Assembly (NCBI GenBank): GCA_938004815.1
Contig: CALKVR010000711.1
Location: 1-9,998 of the forward strand
From: an uncultured Polyangiaceae bacterium
GTDB lineage: Bacteria > Myxococcota_A > Polyangia > Polyangiales > Polyangiaceae
Direction of reading: 5' to 3'
Length of the DNA stretch: 9,998 nt
Part shown: positions 1 through 7,925 of the stretch, in pieces
Layout of the letters: each line of letters begins with the position of its first letter
How positions within the stretch are numbered: the stretch's first letter is position 1
Notes under the pieces: generated by a model
Told to the model about the DNA's origin: nothing
Seen by the model: only the letters and a program-made list of their open reading frames with translations
Database searches by the model: none
Program-made: the position numbers and the translations under genes

Positions 1-2127
1 GACCGCGAGCTTGGCAGCCGCGGCGCGGAGCGCGTCTGCGCGGGCGCGCTCGGCGATGCCGCGCTGCTCTTCGGCCGCGACGCGCTCGCTCACGACCGCT
101 GCGAGGGTCTTCACGATGCGCGCTGCGCGACGCCGCATCGAGCCGTCGCGCAGCTCGTCGGCTCGATCGACCACCACCTCCGAAATCATCGCTTCGACGG
201 CGGGCCACCCCGAGCCCTCGAGCGCCGCCGCGTCGCCGAGGCGACCGCTGAGGGCTTGCTTGGCGCTGAACGGGATGACCTCGGCGTGCGGGGTGACGCC
301 GATCTCGCGGAGACCGTCTTCGGTGTGCGTGACGACGCGGGCGACGTCGTCCGCCTTGAGGCGGTCCTTCTTGTTGAGGAGCGCCACGATCGGGATACCC
401 AGCGCGGCGACGTCCTGGAGGATGACCGCTTCGCTCGCTTTCATCGCGCCCGAAGCGTCGAGCAACCAGAGGACGAGATCCGCCTCGTCGAACGCGCTGC
501 GCGCCTCCATCGCGTGCTCGGGGTCGGGCGCGTTGAAGCCCGGCGTATCCAGGACCTCGACCCACCGAAGCCGCTCGATGGGCGCGTAGATCTGCACCCG
601 ATCGATGCGCGTGCCCTCGGCCTGCAGCCGCGTCAGCGTGGCCTTGAGCCCCTCGTGCGACACGACGCGGTCTGCCCCGCCCCGCACCAGAACGCGGACG
701 AACGGGTCGGGGGCGTAGGCCACGCGGTGGAGCGTAGCGGTCGTCGGCAGGATGCCGGTGGGCGCGACGTCGACGCCGAGGAGGGCGTTGATGAACGTGC
801 TCTTGCCGGCGTTGAACTCACCCACCACGGCCGCCACGATCGCCTTCTTGCCTTCGGACGCGAGCGCCTCGACCTGCAGCAGGTCGGAGGCGGTGCCGAA
901 CGCGCGCGCTTCGCGAAGCAGCATCTCGATCACGGCGGCCCACCCCCCCGGCGCGTCGAAGAGCGCGCTGGCGGCCCGCGCGCGAAGACTGTCGGCCCAC
1001 GCCTCGATCTCGGCCGGGACGTCGTCGAGCAGATCGAACGCGCGCACCGCGTCGCCCGACGAGAGCGCCCGGCCGGCGGCGAGCAGCCGCTTCACCCCTT
1101 CGGGGACCGCCATCGGGCGGCGCTCGGCGAGCGCGGCGAGGGCCGGCTCGTCGCGGCCATCGATCGCCAACCTGAGGAGCGTCCGCTCGGCCCCCGGCTC
1201 ACCGCTCGCGAGCGCCCGCACGAGCGCGACGCGGGCGTCGTCGCGGCGCCCCTCGGCCAGCGCAAAGGCGGCGGTGAACGTGGGGTCGTCGACGAGCCCG
1301 GCCCCCGCGACCACCGCCCGCAGATCGGTGAGCAGCGCGGCGTCGTTGGTAGAGGCGATCACCGTCGCGAGGAGCTCTTTCGCGCCCGCGGCCTCGAGCA
1401 CGAACGCGCGGATCGAGAGCGCGGTGGCGCGCGCCCGCGCGAGGGTATCGCCCGCCGTGAGCCAGAGCGCCCGGGCGAGGACGGCGGCCCGCCGACCCGG
1501 CTCGCGGTCTTCGATCGGGCCCTCTTCACCGAGCGCCTCGCCGATCGCGCTCACGACCTCGACCGCCTCGGCCGCCGACCCCGCGGCGAGCAGACACTCG
1601 GCGCGACGAAGCAAGGCGGCCTCATCGGGCCCGTCGAGCGGCGCCGGCAGTCGATCGAGCCAGCGAGCCGCGCGCGCGGGGTCGCCGACCGCGAGATCCA
1701 TGTCGCAGAGATCGAGGAGCGCGCCGCGGGACGAGGGGCGGTCGTCGCTGGCGGCGGCGGCGCGCTCGAGCGCCTCTCGCGCCTGCGGATCGCCGACCCG
1801 AGCGGCCGCGCGCCCCAAGCGCAGCCACACGTCGCCGCGCCAGGGGACGGCACGCGCGAGCTCGGTGAGCGCCTGAACTGCTTCGTGATCCAGCCACGCC
1901 GCCTCGGCCGCGTCGGCCCAGAGAGCGAGCCCGAGCGGAGAGCCTGGGACCTTCGAGAGGATCGCGCGAGCGTGCTCGCGCGCGTCGAGCGGCCGTCCCC
2001 GCTCGAGCATGAGCTCGGCCGCGCGCCGATCGCCTTCCAGGCCGCGGGCGAGGATCTCCACGCGCTCGGCGAGACGCGAAATGCTCTCGAAGAGGGGCGC
2101 CACCGCGCGCGAGCTTACAGGAGCCAT
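1..2127 (-). CDS. Dynamin-type GTPase with N-terminal TPR-like helical half (partial, C-terminus off the left edge)
   Basis: The frame is open for 709 codons from ATG 2127 to the window edge and has no stop. All five G motifs are visible: G1 GEFNAGKST (residues 436-444), G2 PTTAT (461-465), G3 DTPG (527-530), G4 NKKD (585-588) and G5 SAK (621-623). The GEFNAGKST form of the P-loop is typical of bacterial dynamin-like GTPases, which remodel or fuse membranes. Residues 1 to about 420 are Ala/Leu/Arg-rich helices with short repeating A-x-x-L-x-x-A patterns, resembling degenerate TPRs for protein contacts. The stalk and any membrane-contact region would lie beyond base 1. The start lies 10 bases after the stop of the upstream gene. 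The nearest Shine-Dalgarno-like AGGAA is about 17 bases away, so translational coupling is likely. GTPase identity is very secure; the TPR call is moderate; the cellular role is inferred. Confidence 0.9.
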   Translation of the reverse strand, partial: MAPVSSRAVAPLFESISRLAERVEILARGLEGDRRAAELMLERGRPLDAREHARAILSKVPGSPLGLALWADAAEAAWLDHEAVQALTELARAVPWRGDVWLRLGRAAARVGDPQAREALERAAAASDDRPSSRGALLDLCDMDLAVGDPARAARWLDRLPAPLDGPDEAALLRRAECLLAAGSAAEAVEVVSAIGEALGEEGPIEDREPGRRAAVLARALWLTAGDTLARARATALSIRAFVLEAAGAKELLATVIASTNDAALLTDLRAVVAGAGLVDDPTFTAAFALAEGRRDDARVALVRALASGEPGAERTLLRLAIDGRDEPALAALAERRPMAVPEGVKRLLAAGRALSSGDAVRAFDLLDDVPAEIEAWADSLRARAASALFDAPGGWAAVIEMLLREARAFGTASDLLQVEALASEGKKAIVAAVVGEFNAGKSTFINALLGVDVAPTGILPTTATLHRVAYAPDPFVRVLVRGGADRVVSHEGLKATLTRLQAEGTRIDRVQIYAPIERLRWVEVLDTPGFNAPDPEHAMEARSAFDEADLVLWLLDASGAMKASEAVILQDVAALGIPIVALLNKKDRLKADDVARVVTHTEDGLREIGVTPHAEVIPFSAKQALSGRLGDAAALEGSGWPAVEAMISEVVVDRADELRDGSMRRRAARIVKTLAAVVSERVAAEEQRGIAERARADALRAAAAKLAV

Positions 2128-2137
2128 CGGCGCGCCG

Positions 2138-3521
2138 TCAGCGCTTCCTCAGGATCACGTACCGGAGCCGCCCCTCGGTGACCCGCTCCGGAGCCATCGC
2201 CTCGCCGATCCCCGGCGAGAGCGCGATCCAGCGCTCCACGCCACGCGCGAAGCGCGATCGCGTCCAGTCGACCTCCAGCGGTGCGCCGTCGTCGAGCAAG
2301 AGAACCAGCGCGTCGGGGCTGCGCTGCGCGAGGACCTCGTCGGGGATGGGCTTGGACGTGTGCCCGCCGGGCAGGACCGCGATCATCGGGTCGGTGACGC
2401 CCGCAAAATCGAAGATGGCGGCGTCTGGCGCGGCCACTCCGACCCACCCCACGTCGAGCGTGCCGATGACCCGCGCCCCCTCGAGCCCCGGCCGCGCGCT
2501 CTCGATCGTCTGCATCCGATCCGCGAGGACGCGACGCGAACGCAGCCCGGGCCCCGCCCAGACGAAGAGCTCCAGGCCCACCGCCAAGAAGACGAGGACG
2601 CGCGGCGCCCACCGACGAAGCGCCGAGCCCTGGTCGGCGGCGGCCCCGATCGCCGCCACGACCAAGGCGCTCGCGGGCAAGACCGGGGTGACGAGGCGGC
2701 TGAGCGGCATCCAGTCGCCCCCGGCCACCGCGACCGCGACGAAATGGAGCACCACCGCGGCGAGGACCCACCGCACGTAGCCGCCGAGCTCTCGCCACGC
2801 GGCGACCGCGCCGAGGAGCGCGACCGGACCGGTGAGAAGAAAGCACGAGAGCGCGTAGATGGCGCCGGCCGTCAACGTCGACTGCTTGGCGACCGCCGCG
2901 AGCGGCGCCGCGCGACCGAACACCACGCCGCGAACGACGGCGGCGGCGACGAAAGGCAGCGCGACGAGGACGAGGCGCGCAGCGTGCGCCCGCGTCAGGG
3001 AGAGCGGCTCCCGCGGCCACGCCGAAGAGCACCGGCCCGAGCGGCTCGGCGCGCGCGCCGTGGCGGAGCGCGACCGCGATTGCGACGAGGCCCGTCACGA
3101 GCCCGGTCTCGAGACCGGCGCTCGCCCAGGCCGCGAGCGGGGCCGAAGCCCCGATGACGGCCGCGCCCGACCACCGCCACCGCGAGCCGGCGATCGACGC
3201 GATGCGAGCGCCGAGCATCGCCGCGCCCGCGATCCACGCCACCAGGCCGAGCGCGCGCGCGACGCGGAGGGCCTCGAGCGCGCCACCCGCCGCGAACGGC
3301 GCGAGGAGGTGGGCGAACCCGAGCGGCGTCACGCCGTCGGTGCTGACGCCGCGGCGGTTGAACACGTAGCCCTCGCCGATCGCGAGGTGGTGCGCGTACC
3401 GCGCCGGGATGAGCGCGTCGTCGACGGTGAACCCCCAGAGCACCGCGGCGGCAGCAGCGGCGACGGCGGCGACGAGCACGCCCCCGACCCACCTTCGCTC
3501 GCTAGCTTGCGGCCCTCGCAT
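2138..3521 (-). pseudogene. Frame-disrupted multi-pass membrane protein, GT-C glycosyltransferase-like
   Basis: Two halves in different frames together look like one protein. The first frame runs from ATG 3521 to about 3000. It has a hydrophobic segment (residues 12-31), then TVDDALIPARYAHHL with Asp-Asp at 34-35 and GEGYVFN at 49-55. This layout is typical of GT-C enzymes that use lipid-linked sugars on the outer face of the membrane, where an acidic pair follows the first helix. The second frame, in phase from about 2998 down to TGA 2138, carries further membrane helices and a soluble tail containing IFDFAGVTDPMIAVLPGG. The switch needs one extra base removed, or 3n+2 bases restored. GGAG at 3531-3528 lies 6 bases before the start and supports it. 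The first GTG of the second frame alone is at 2926. The GT-C assignment is inferred from topology and motif; substrate unknown. The break could be real decay or an assembly indel. Confidence 0.72.
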
Positions 3522-3590
3522 TGTCCACTCCGCGACGAAACGGTCCGAAAAGTTATAGGAATGGCGCGACGCTCATAGCATCTCGTTCGG
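3522..3590. promoter_or_regulatory. Divergent intergenic spacer, possible promoter region
   Basis: This 69-base gap separates the two divergent genes and should hold both promoters. It is AT-richer than its flanks. A TATAAC hexamer on the minus strand (3557-3552) resembles a -10 box for the membrane-protein gene. I find no convincing -35 at 16-18 bases spacing, and no clear Shine-Dalgarno before ATG 3591. The exact elements are therefore uncertain. Confidence 0.3.
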
Positions 3591-5894
3591 ATGATCGGAG
3601 AGTCCGCCGCGCCCGCTCGGCAAAAGGGCGCCCCAGACCAGGTCGAACGATGGCTCGCGTTCCTCAAGCAGGCGGCCCCCGCCGTCGACCACGCCCCCCT
3701 CCCCGGCCTGGCCGCGGGGGTGGGGTCGGCGGGGACGTTCATCGATCTCGCCGACGCGCTCGCTGATCTCGCCCGCGGCGCGCGCCGCCGGGCCGGCGTC
3801 CGCGTGCGGGCGGCCGAAGAGATCTTCGAGGTCGGCCTCGAGCGCTGCTCGGGTGGCGCGCTCGCGAGCTTCTACACGACCGGTTCGAGCGTCGGGGTGC
3901 ACCTGTTCGAGCAGCCCGTCGATGGGCGCGCCCTGGCCCGTGTCATCGCCGGCGAGCTCGACCGTCGCGCCGCGTCGTCGGCGCCGCGCGAGGCCGAGCG
4001 GATGTTGATCGCGGCGCGCCCGCTGCGTGCGGCCGCGTTCGAAGGCGACACATCGCAGAGCGCCTCCGAGGGCACGGTGATCGAGCCGAGCGACGAGCTC
4101 TCGTTCGCCTTCGGCGCCGAGCTGACGCTGCGCGCGCAGACGAGCGCGCCGACCTCGAGCGGCGGCGTCCTCCGCGCCGAGATCCTCCCCCTCCTGTTCA
4201 AGGGGCGTCTGCGTGTCTTCACCGCCGAGCACACCCGCGACCTCTGCGACGTGCACGTCTTCTTGCTCGCCGAGAAGCTCGCAGACCTGGCGATCGAAGC
4301 CCTCGACGCGAGCGCCCGGCTGAGGCCGCTCTGGCGCAAGGTCGAGGCCGGCGGTGCTCTCGCCGGCATCCGGCTCGTCGGCGCTCGCGGCGCCGGCACG
4401 CGCGACGCCCTCGCCTTCTCGCTGGCGCCGTCCCGTCGCTCGGGCCCCCGCATCGAGGGGTGGACCTTCCCCGCCCTCGAGATCGGCGCCTTCGCGCGCG
4501 CCGTCATCGACTTCGGGCGCTCGCTCGCGCGCACGCTCGTGCGATGGGACCGCTCGCAGACGCACAACCTGCGCCTCGTCGAGCTGCGCAGCCGGCTGCG
4601 AGAGATCGCAGAGATGTGCCGTGAGATGGACCAGGACGACACCCTGGTGAACGCGTCGCCCGAGAGCTACCGCGCCTACGCCACCTCGAGCAGCGTCACG
4701 TCCCCCAGGGTCGACCTGGCCGCAGCCCGGCTCCGCTTCGCCCCCAAGTGGACGGCCGCCGTCCCCGCGATCGATCTGCGCTCGATCTTCCTCTGCGGCG
4801 ACGCGTTCGTCGTGGGGTCCACGCGCGAGGTGTCGTGCATTCACCGGAGCGAAGGCACCATCGCCTGGACGCGGCCGGTCGCGCGCGGCGTGAGCGTCAT
4901 GACGCCCTCGGGGCTCGCGCGCATCGACGAGGCCGGCAAGCTCGATCTGATCGATGTCCAGAGCGGCGAGACCCGCTCCACCCTCCGGCTCGAGCCGCGC
5001 GTGGGCGGGCCCATCACCGGCGCGGTGATCGGCGCGCCAGGCCTGCCCCGGATGCTCGTCGTCTCGGAGGGTCGTCGCCGCCTCGCGGGCGTCGACCTGG
5101 AGGCGGGTGAGATCGTGTGGCGCCTCGGGACGCGACGCGCCGCCAACTTCCGGTTCAAGCGCGCGGGGCGGCTCGTGGTCGTCTCCGCCGGCGACCAGGG
5201 CCTCTTCGCCATCGACGTCGTCACGGGCGAGGTCGTCTGGCGCTTCCGCGCCCGCCTTCGGTTCTCGGCGCCCGCGAGCATCTGCGACGACGCGCTCTTC
5301 GCCATCGCGGGCGACGCGGCGCTCTCGGGCGGCGGCTCGACGCGTCTTTTTCACCTCGACCCCTGGTCCGGCAAGCTCCGCTGGAGCGTCGACCTCCCCG
5401 GGCACGCGCGCCCGGTCGGCGCACCGCACGTCGGCGGTCGCACCGTGCTCGTCCTCACCCTCGGCGCCCGCGGCTCCCACCTCGTCGCGTTCGATCGCGC
5501 GACTGGCGAGCTGCTCTACGCGCGCGAAGCGTGCCGCGGCGCGGCCGCCGCGCTCCTCGTCGACGACGTCGCCATCCTGAACGCCGAGACCGGTGAGCTC
5601 TGCGCGTTCGGCGCCAACGACGGCGAGCTCCGCTACCGGCACGTCTTCGCCGAGACCGCCGAGGGCGATCGGCCGCGGCGCCTCGAGCCGGTGCTCCGGT
5701 CCGGCGCGCTGTTCGTCCCCCAGAGTCAGGTCCACGTCGTCCGTCCCAGCGACGGCCGCCCCGTCGGGGTCGTCGCCACCGACCTCGTCGCCGATCTCCT
5801 CCGGGTCGACGAGCGCTGCGACGTCTACGTCGCCGAAGAATCCGGCCACGTTGCCGCGTTCTCGGCCCTGGCCCGCCTCTCGTTGGTCAAGTAG
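3591..5894 (+). CDS. PQQ-like beta-propeller repeat protein with uncharacterised N-terminal domain
   Basis: This is a 767-residue protein with two parts. Residues from about 380 to the end contain repeated short motifs of the form D-x-x-[TA]-G-E-[IV]-V-W, as in PQQ-like (quinoprotein/BamB-like) propeller blades. Aromatic anchors fall at W426, W510, W550, W598, Y643 and Y682, about 40 residues apart, which suits a 7-8 bladed propeller. No quinoprotein dehydrogenase catalytic signature is evident, so a scaffold or binding role is more likely than an enzyme. Residues 1 to about 370 match no family I recognise. They include a helical stretch near 305-345 containing RWDRSQTHNLRLVELRSRL. The N-terminus has no signal peptide or lipobox, so the protein is predicted cytoplasmic, unlike BamB. 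ATG 3591 was chosen as the first start after the divergent spacer; it has no strong ribosome binding site. The 815-residue open frame opposite is a shadow. Confidence 0.85.
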   Translation: MIGESAAPARQKGAPDQVERWLAFLKQAAPAVDHAPLPGLAAGVGSAGTFIDLADALADLARGARRRAGVRVRAAEEIFEVGLERCSGGALASFYTTGSSVGVHLFEQPVDGRALARVIAGELDRRAASSAPREAERMLIAARPLRAAAFEGDTSQSASEGTVIEPSDELSFAFGAELTLRAQTSAPTSSGGVLRAEILPLLFKGRLRVFTAEHTRDLCDVHVFLLAEKLADLAIEALDASARLRPLWRKVEAGGALAGIRLVGARGAGTRDALAFSLAPSRRSGPRIEGWTFPALEIGAFARAVIDFGRSLARTLVRWDRSQTHNLRLVELRSRLREIAEMCREMDQDDTLVNASPESYRAYATSSSVTSPRVDLAAARLRFAPKWTAAVPAIDLRSIFLCGDAFVVGSTREVSCIHRSEGTIAWTRPVARGVSVMTPSGLARIDEAGKLDLIDVQSGETRSTLRLEPRVGGPITGAVIGAPGLPRMLVVSEGRRRLAGVDLEAGEIVWRLGTRRAANFRFKRAGRLVVVSAGDQGLFAIDVVTGEVVWRFRARLRFSAPASICDDALFAIAGDAALSGGGSTRLFHLDPWSGKLRWSVDLPGHARPVGAPHVGGRTVLVLTLGARGSHLVAFDRATGELLYAREACRGAAAALLVDDVAILNAETGELCAFGANDGELRYRHVFAETAEGDRPRRLEPVLRSGALFVPQSQVHVVRPSDGRPVGVVATDLVADLLRVDERCDVYVAEESGHVAAFSALARLSLVK

Positions 5895-5900
5895 CCCCAT

Positions 5901-5934
5901 GCCGGTTCGCGTGCGCCCTGCCGGTTCGCGTGCA
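5901..5934. repeat. Tandem 15-bp direct repeat upstream of ugd
   Basis: TGCCGGTTCGCGTGC occurs twice, at 5901-5915 and 5920-5934, with start-to-start spacing of 19 bases. It begins just after the stop of the propeller gene (5892-5894) and about 65 bases before ugd. It could be a regulator-binding pair or a small local duplication; the sequence cannot decide between them. Confidence 0.7.
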
Positions 5935-5952
5935 GAGGCTATGCGAGCGAAA

Positions 5953-5986
5953 TAGCCACAGCTCCCTCCGCCCAAAAGCTGTGCTA
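5953..5986. promoter_or_regulatory. Imperfect inverted repeat in the ugd leader
   Basis: CACAGCT (5957-5963) pairs with AGCTGTG (5977-5983) across a 13-base loop. Allowing one bulged C, the arms extend to TAGC-CACAGCT (5953-5963) and AGCTGTGCTA (5977-5986). The right arm ends 11 bases before the ugd ATG. No T-run follows, so an intrinsic terminator is unlikely. An operator or an mRNA hairpin over the start region is possible. Confidence 0.4.
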
Positions 5987-5997
5987 CGCCCTCGCCC

Positions 5998-7311
5998 ATG
6001 CATCTTGCGATCGTCGGCACCGGTTACGTGGGTCTCGTGGCAGGCGCGGGTTTCTCGGACTTCGGCAACGACGTGGTCGGCGCCGACGTCGACGCCGGAA
6101 AGATCGACCGGCTGAACCGCGGCGAGATCCCCATCTACGAGCCGGGCCTGGACGATCTCATCAAGCGCAACATGAAGGCCGGGCGGATGCGGTTCACGAC
6201 CGACGTCGCCGAGGCCATCCGCGGCGCCGACGTCGTCTTCACCGCCGTCGGTACGCCCCCGGCCGCCGACGGCTCGGCCGATCTCTCGGCCGTGTACAAG
6301 GTCGCCGAGACGTTCGGCAAGACGATCGACCGGTACAAGGTCATCGTGAACAAGAGCACGGTGCCCGTCGGCACCGCCGACAAGGTCCGCGAGATCATCG
6401 CCGCCCAGACCAAGGTTCCCTTCGCGGTCGCCTCCAACCCCGAGTTCCTGAAAGAGGGCGCCGCGATCGCCGACTTCATGAAGCCCGATCGCGTCGTCAT
6501 CGGCAGCGACGACGAGCGCGCCCGCGATCTCCTCAAGCAGCTCTACTCGCCCTTCGTCCGCACCCAAGACCGCATCCACGTGATGGATGCGCGCTCGGCC
6601 GAGCTCACGAAGTACGCAGCCAACGCCATGCTCGCGACGCGCATCTCGTTCATGAACGACCTCGCGCTCCTCGCCGAGAAGGTGGGCGCCGACATCGAGC
6701 TCGTGCGCAAGGGCGTCGGCTCCGATACGCGCATCGGGCCCAAGTTCCTGTTCCCGGGGCCTGGCTACGGCGGCTCCTGCTTCCCCAAGGATCTCTCGGC
6801 GCTCGTCCACCTGGCCGATCAGGTCGGTCACGGGCTCGACGTCGTGCGCGCCGTCGAGGCGGTGAACAAGCGCCAGAAGCGCGTCCTCGCCCAGAAGATC
6901 GAGAAACACTTCGGCGACGTGAAGGGCAAGGTCGTCGCGGTCTGGGGCCTCGCGTTCAAGCCCGAGACCGACGATATCCGCGAGTCGCCGGCGCTCGTCC
7001 TCATCGACGAGCTCCTGAGCCGCGGCGCCACCGTCCGCGCCTACGACCCCGAAGCGATGCCGAACGTCAAGGCGATCTACGGCGACCGGGTGACCTTCAC
7101 CACCGGCGCCTACGAGGCCGCCGAGGGCGCCGACGCCCTCGCCCTCGTCACCGAGTGGCACGCGTTCCGCGCGCCCGACTTCGAACGGCTCAAGAAGATC
7201 ATGAAGACGCCCGCCCTCTTCGACGGGCGCAACATCTGGCCGACCCAAGAGGTCGCGCGGCTCGGCTTCACCTACGAGGCGATCGGCCGCCGCCCCGTGA
7301 AGCCCGCCTGA
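5998..7311 (+). CDS. ugd: UDP-glucose 6-dehydrogenase
   Basis: This 437-residue protein oxidises UDP-glucose to UDP-glucuronate with two NAD+, in the cytoplasm, feeding exopolysaccharide, lipopolysaccharide or pentose-sugar synthesis. The Rossmann motif GTGYVG is at residues 7-12 directly after the start. STVPVGT follows at 120-126 and NPEFLKEG at 147-154. K205 and N209 lie in KYAANA. The catalytic C261 sits in GGSCFPKD with D265, and FKPETDDIRESP with R328 lies in the C-terminal UDP-binding domain. All key residues of the UDPGDH/GMD family are present and the length is normal. GDP-mannose 6-dehydrogenase is a relative, but the GGSCFPKD and KPETDD context fits UGD better. There is no evident Shine-Dalgarno before ATG 5998; the start is fixed by the Rossmann strand. 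The gene converges on the next one with an 11-base gap and no clear terminator. Confidence 0.96.
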   Translation: MHLAIVGTGYVGLVAGAGFSDFGNDVVGADVDAGKIDRLNRGEIPIYEPGLDDLIKRNMKAGRMRFTTDVAEAIRGADVVFTAVGTPPAADGSADLSAVYKVAETFGKTIDRYKVIVNKSTVPVGTADKVREIIAAQTKVPFAVASNPEFLKEGAAIADFMKPDRVVIGSDDERARDLLKQLYSPFVRTQDRIHVMDARSAELTKYAANAMLATRISFMNDLALLAEKVGADIELVRKGVGSDTRIGPKFLFPGPGYGGSCFPKDLSALVHLADQVGHGLDVVRAVEAVNKRQKRVLAQKIEKHFGDVKGKVVAVWGLAFKPETDDIRESPALVLIDELLSRGATVRAYDPEAMPNVKAIYGDRVTFTTGAYEAAEGADALALVTEWHAFRAPDFERLKKIMKTPALFDGRNIWPTQEVARLGFTYEAIGRRPVKPA

Positions 7312-7322
7312 CGGTTGGGACA

Positions 7323-7775
7323 CTACGGCGCGCGGACCTGCTCGGCCTTGGCCCTGACGAAGCGCGCGAGCGCGCGGAAGGGCACGTCGGCCGGACAGAC
7401 GCGCTCTTTCTCTTCGAGGACCTCGTCCCCGACGAACGCGAGCATCCGAGCCGCGGCGTCGTGGTCGGGCATGCTCCGCGAGCTCATCATCGCGAACGCC
7501 ATCATCCCCGGGTAGGCCCCGCGTGAAGCGCGCATGCGCTCGGCCTCGCCGACGTCGCAACGGCCGCAGGCGAAGCAAGCCGAGAACCGCGGCATGGCGA
7601 GCCGTTCGTCGGGGGTGACCGCGGGCAGCCGGTCGGCGCCGTAGTTCTCGTGGAAGAGACGCAGCCCGGTGACGGCGCCGAAAGCCCGCTTGATGAGCAC
7701 CCGCACCAGGGAGATGCCGAGGACGATCGCGGCCAGCGCTCGCCCCGAGGCGACGATCTTCTTGATTTTCGACAT
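7323..7775 (-). CDS. Small putative Fe-S protein with N-terminal membrane segment
   Basis: This is a 150-residue protein from ATG 7775, starting MSKIKKIV. A GTG 12 codons upstream (7811) is in frame, but GGAG at 7789-7786, 10 bases before the ATG, favours 7775. Residues 13-28 (ALAAIVLGISLVRVLI) could be a short membrane helix flanked by Lys/Arg. C67, C70 and C73 form a CxxCxxC motif (CFACGRC), and C127 precedes a Pro (VCP). The three-plus-one arrangement with a final Cys-Pro recalls one [4Fe-4S] cluster of a ferredoxin or HdrC-like protein. The fourth ligand lies 54 residues away rather than about 4. The middle holds SSRSMPDHDAAARM. Function is unknown; electron transfer or redox sensing is inference, and a zinc site is an alternative. 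The gene is divergent from the sigma factor gene and may share its control. Confidence 0.75.
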   Translation of the reverse strand: MSKIKKIVASGRALAAIVLGISLVRVLIKRAFGAVTGLRLFHENYGADRLPAVTPDERLAMPRFSACFACGRCDVGEAERMRASRGAYPGMMAFAMMSSRSMPDHDAAARMLAFVGDEVLEEKERVCPADVPFRALARFVRAKAEQVRAP

Positions 7776-7811
7776 GGCCGGCTCGCTCCGGGGGGAAACG
7801 ACGGGCGTCAC

Positions 7812-7900
7812 CGTAACACGAGCCGGTGGGGGCGCCGGGGTTACGCCGCCTGTTACGCTGTTACGGGCCGCGACGGTGGGTGTTACGCCGGCAAGTTATT
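7812..7900. promoter_or_regulatory. GTTACG repeat cluster in the divergent spacer
   Basis: GTTACG occurs at 7840-7845, 7852-7857, 7860-7865 and 7882-7887. An inverted copy, CGTAAC, is at 7812-7817, and a degenerate GTTATT at 7895-7900. Three direct copies and the inverted one extend to TGTTACG. All lie in the 150-base gap between the cysteine protein (start 7775, leftward) and the sigma factor (start 7926, rightward). This arrangement suits a multi-site operator controlling one or both genes. The binding protein is unknown. Confidence 0.6.
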
Positions 7901-7925
7901 GAAATGACGAACGTCCTCGCCTGGC

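Noticed and set aside
256..2181. 641-codon open frame on the plus strand
   Set aside because: It is antisense to the GTPase gene, whose G motifs are unmistakable. Its product is Arg/Glu/Gly-rich with no recognisable domain, as expected of a GC-rich shadow frame.
2009..3157. 382-codon plus-strand open frame and overlapping plus-strand frames to 3578
   Set aside because: Highly charged Arg/Asp/Glu repeats opposite a hydrophobic membrane-protein gene; the hydrophobic strand is the coding one.
3573..6020. 815-codon open frame on the minus strand
   Set aside because: It is antisense to the propeller gene, which has regular W-anchored repeats. The opposite product is low-complexity Asp/Glu/Arg/Ala-rich sequence.
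5887..7578. 563-codon open frame on the minus strand
   Set aside because: It runs antisense to ugd and overlaps the end of the cysteine protein in another frame; no domain features.
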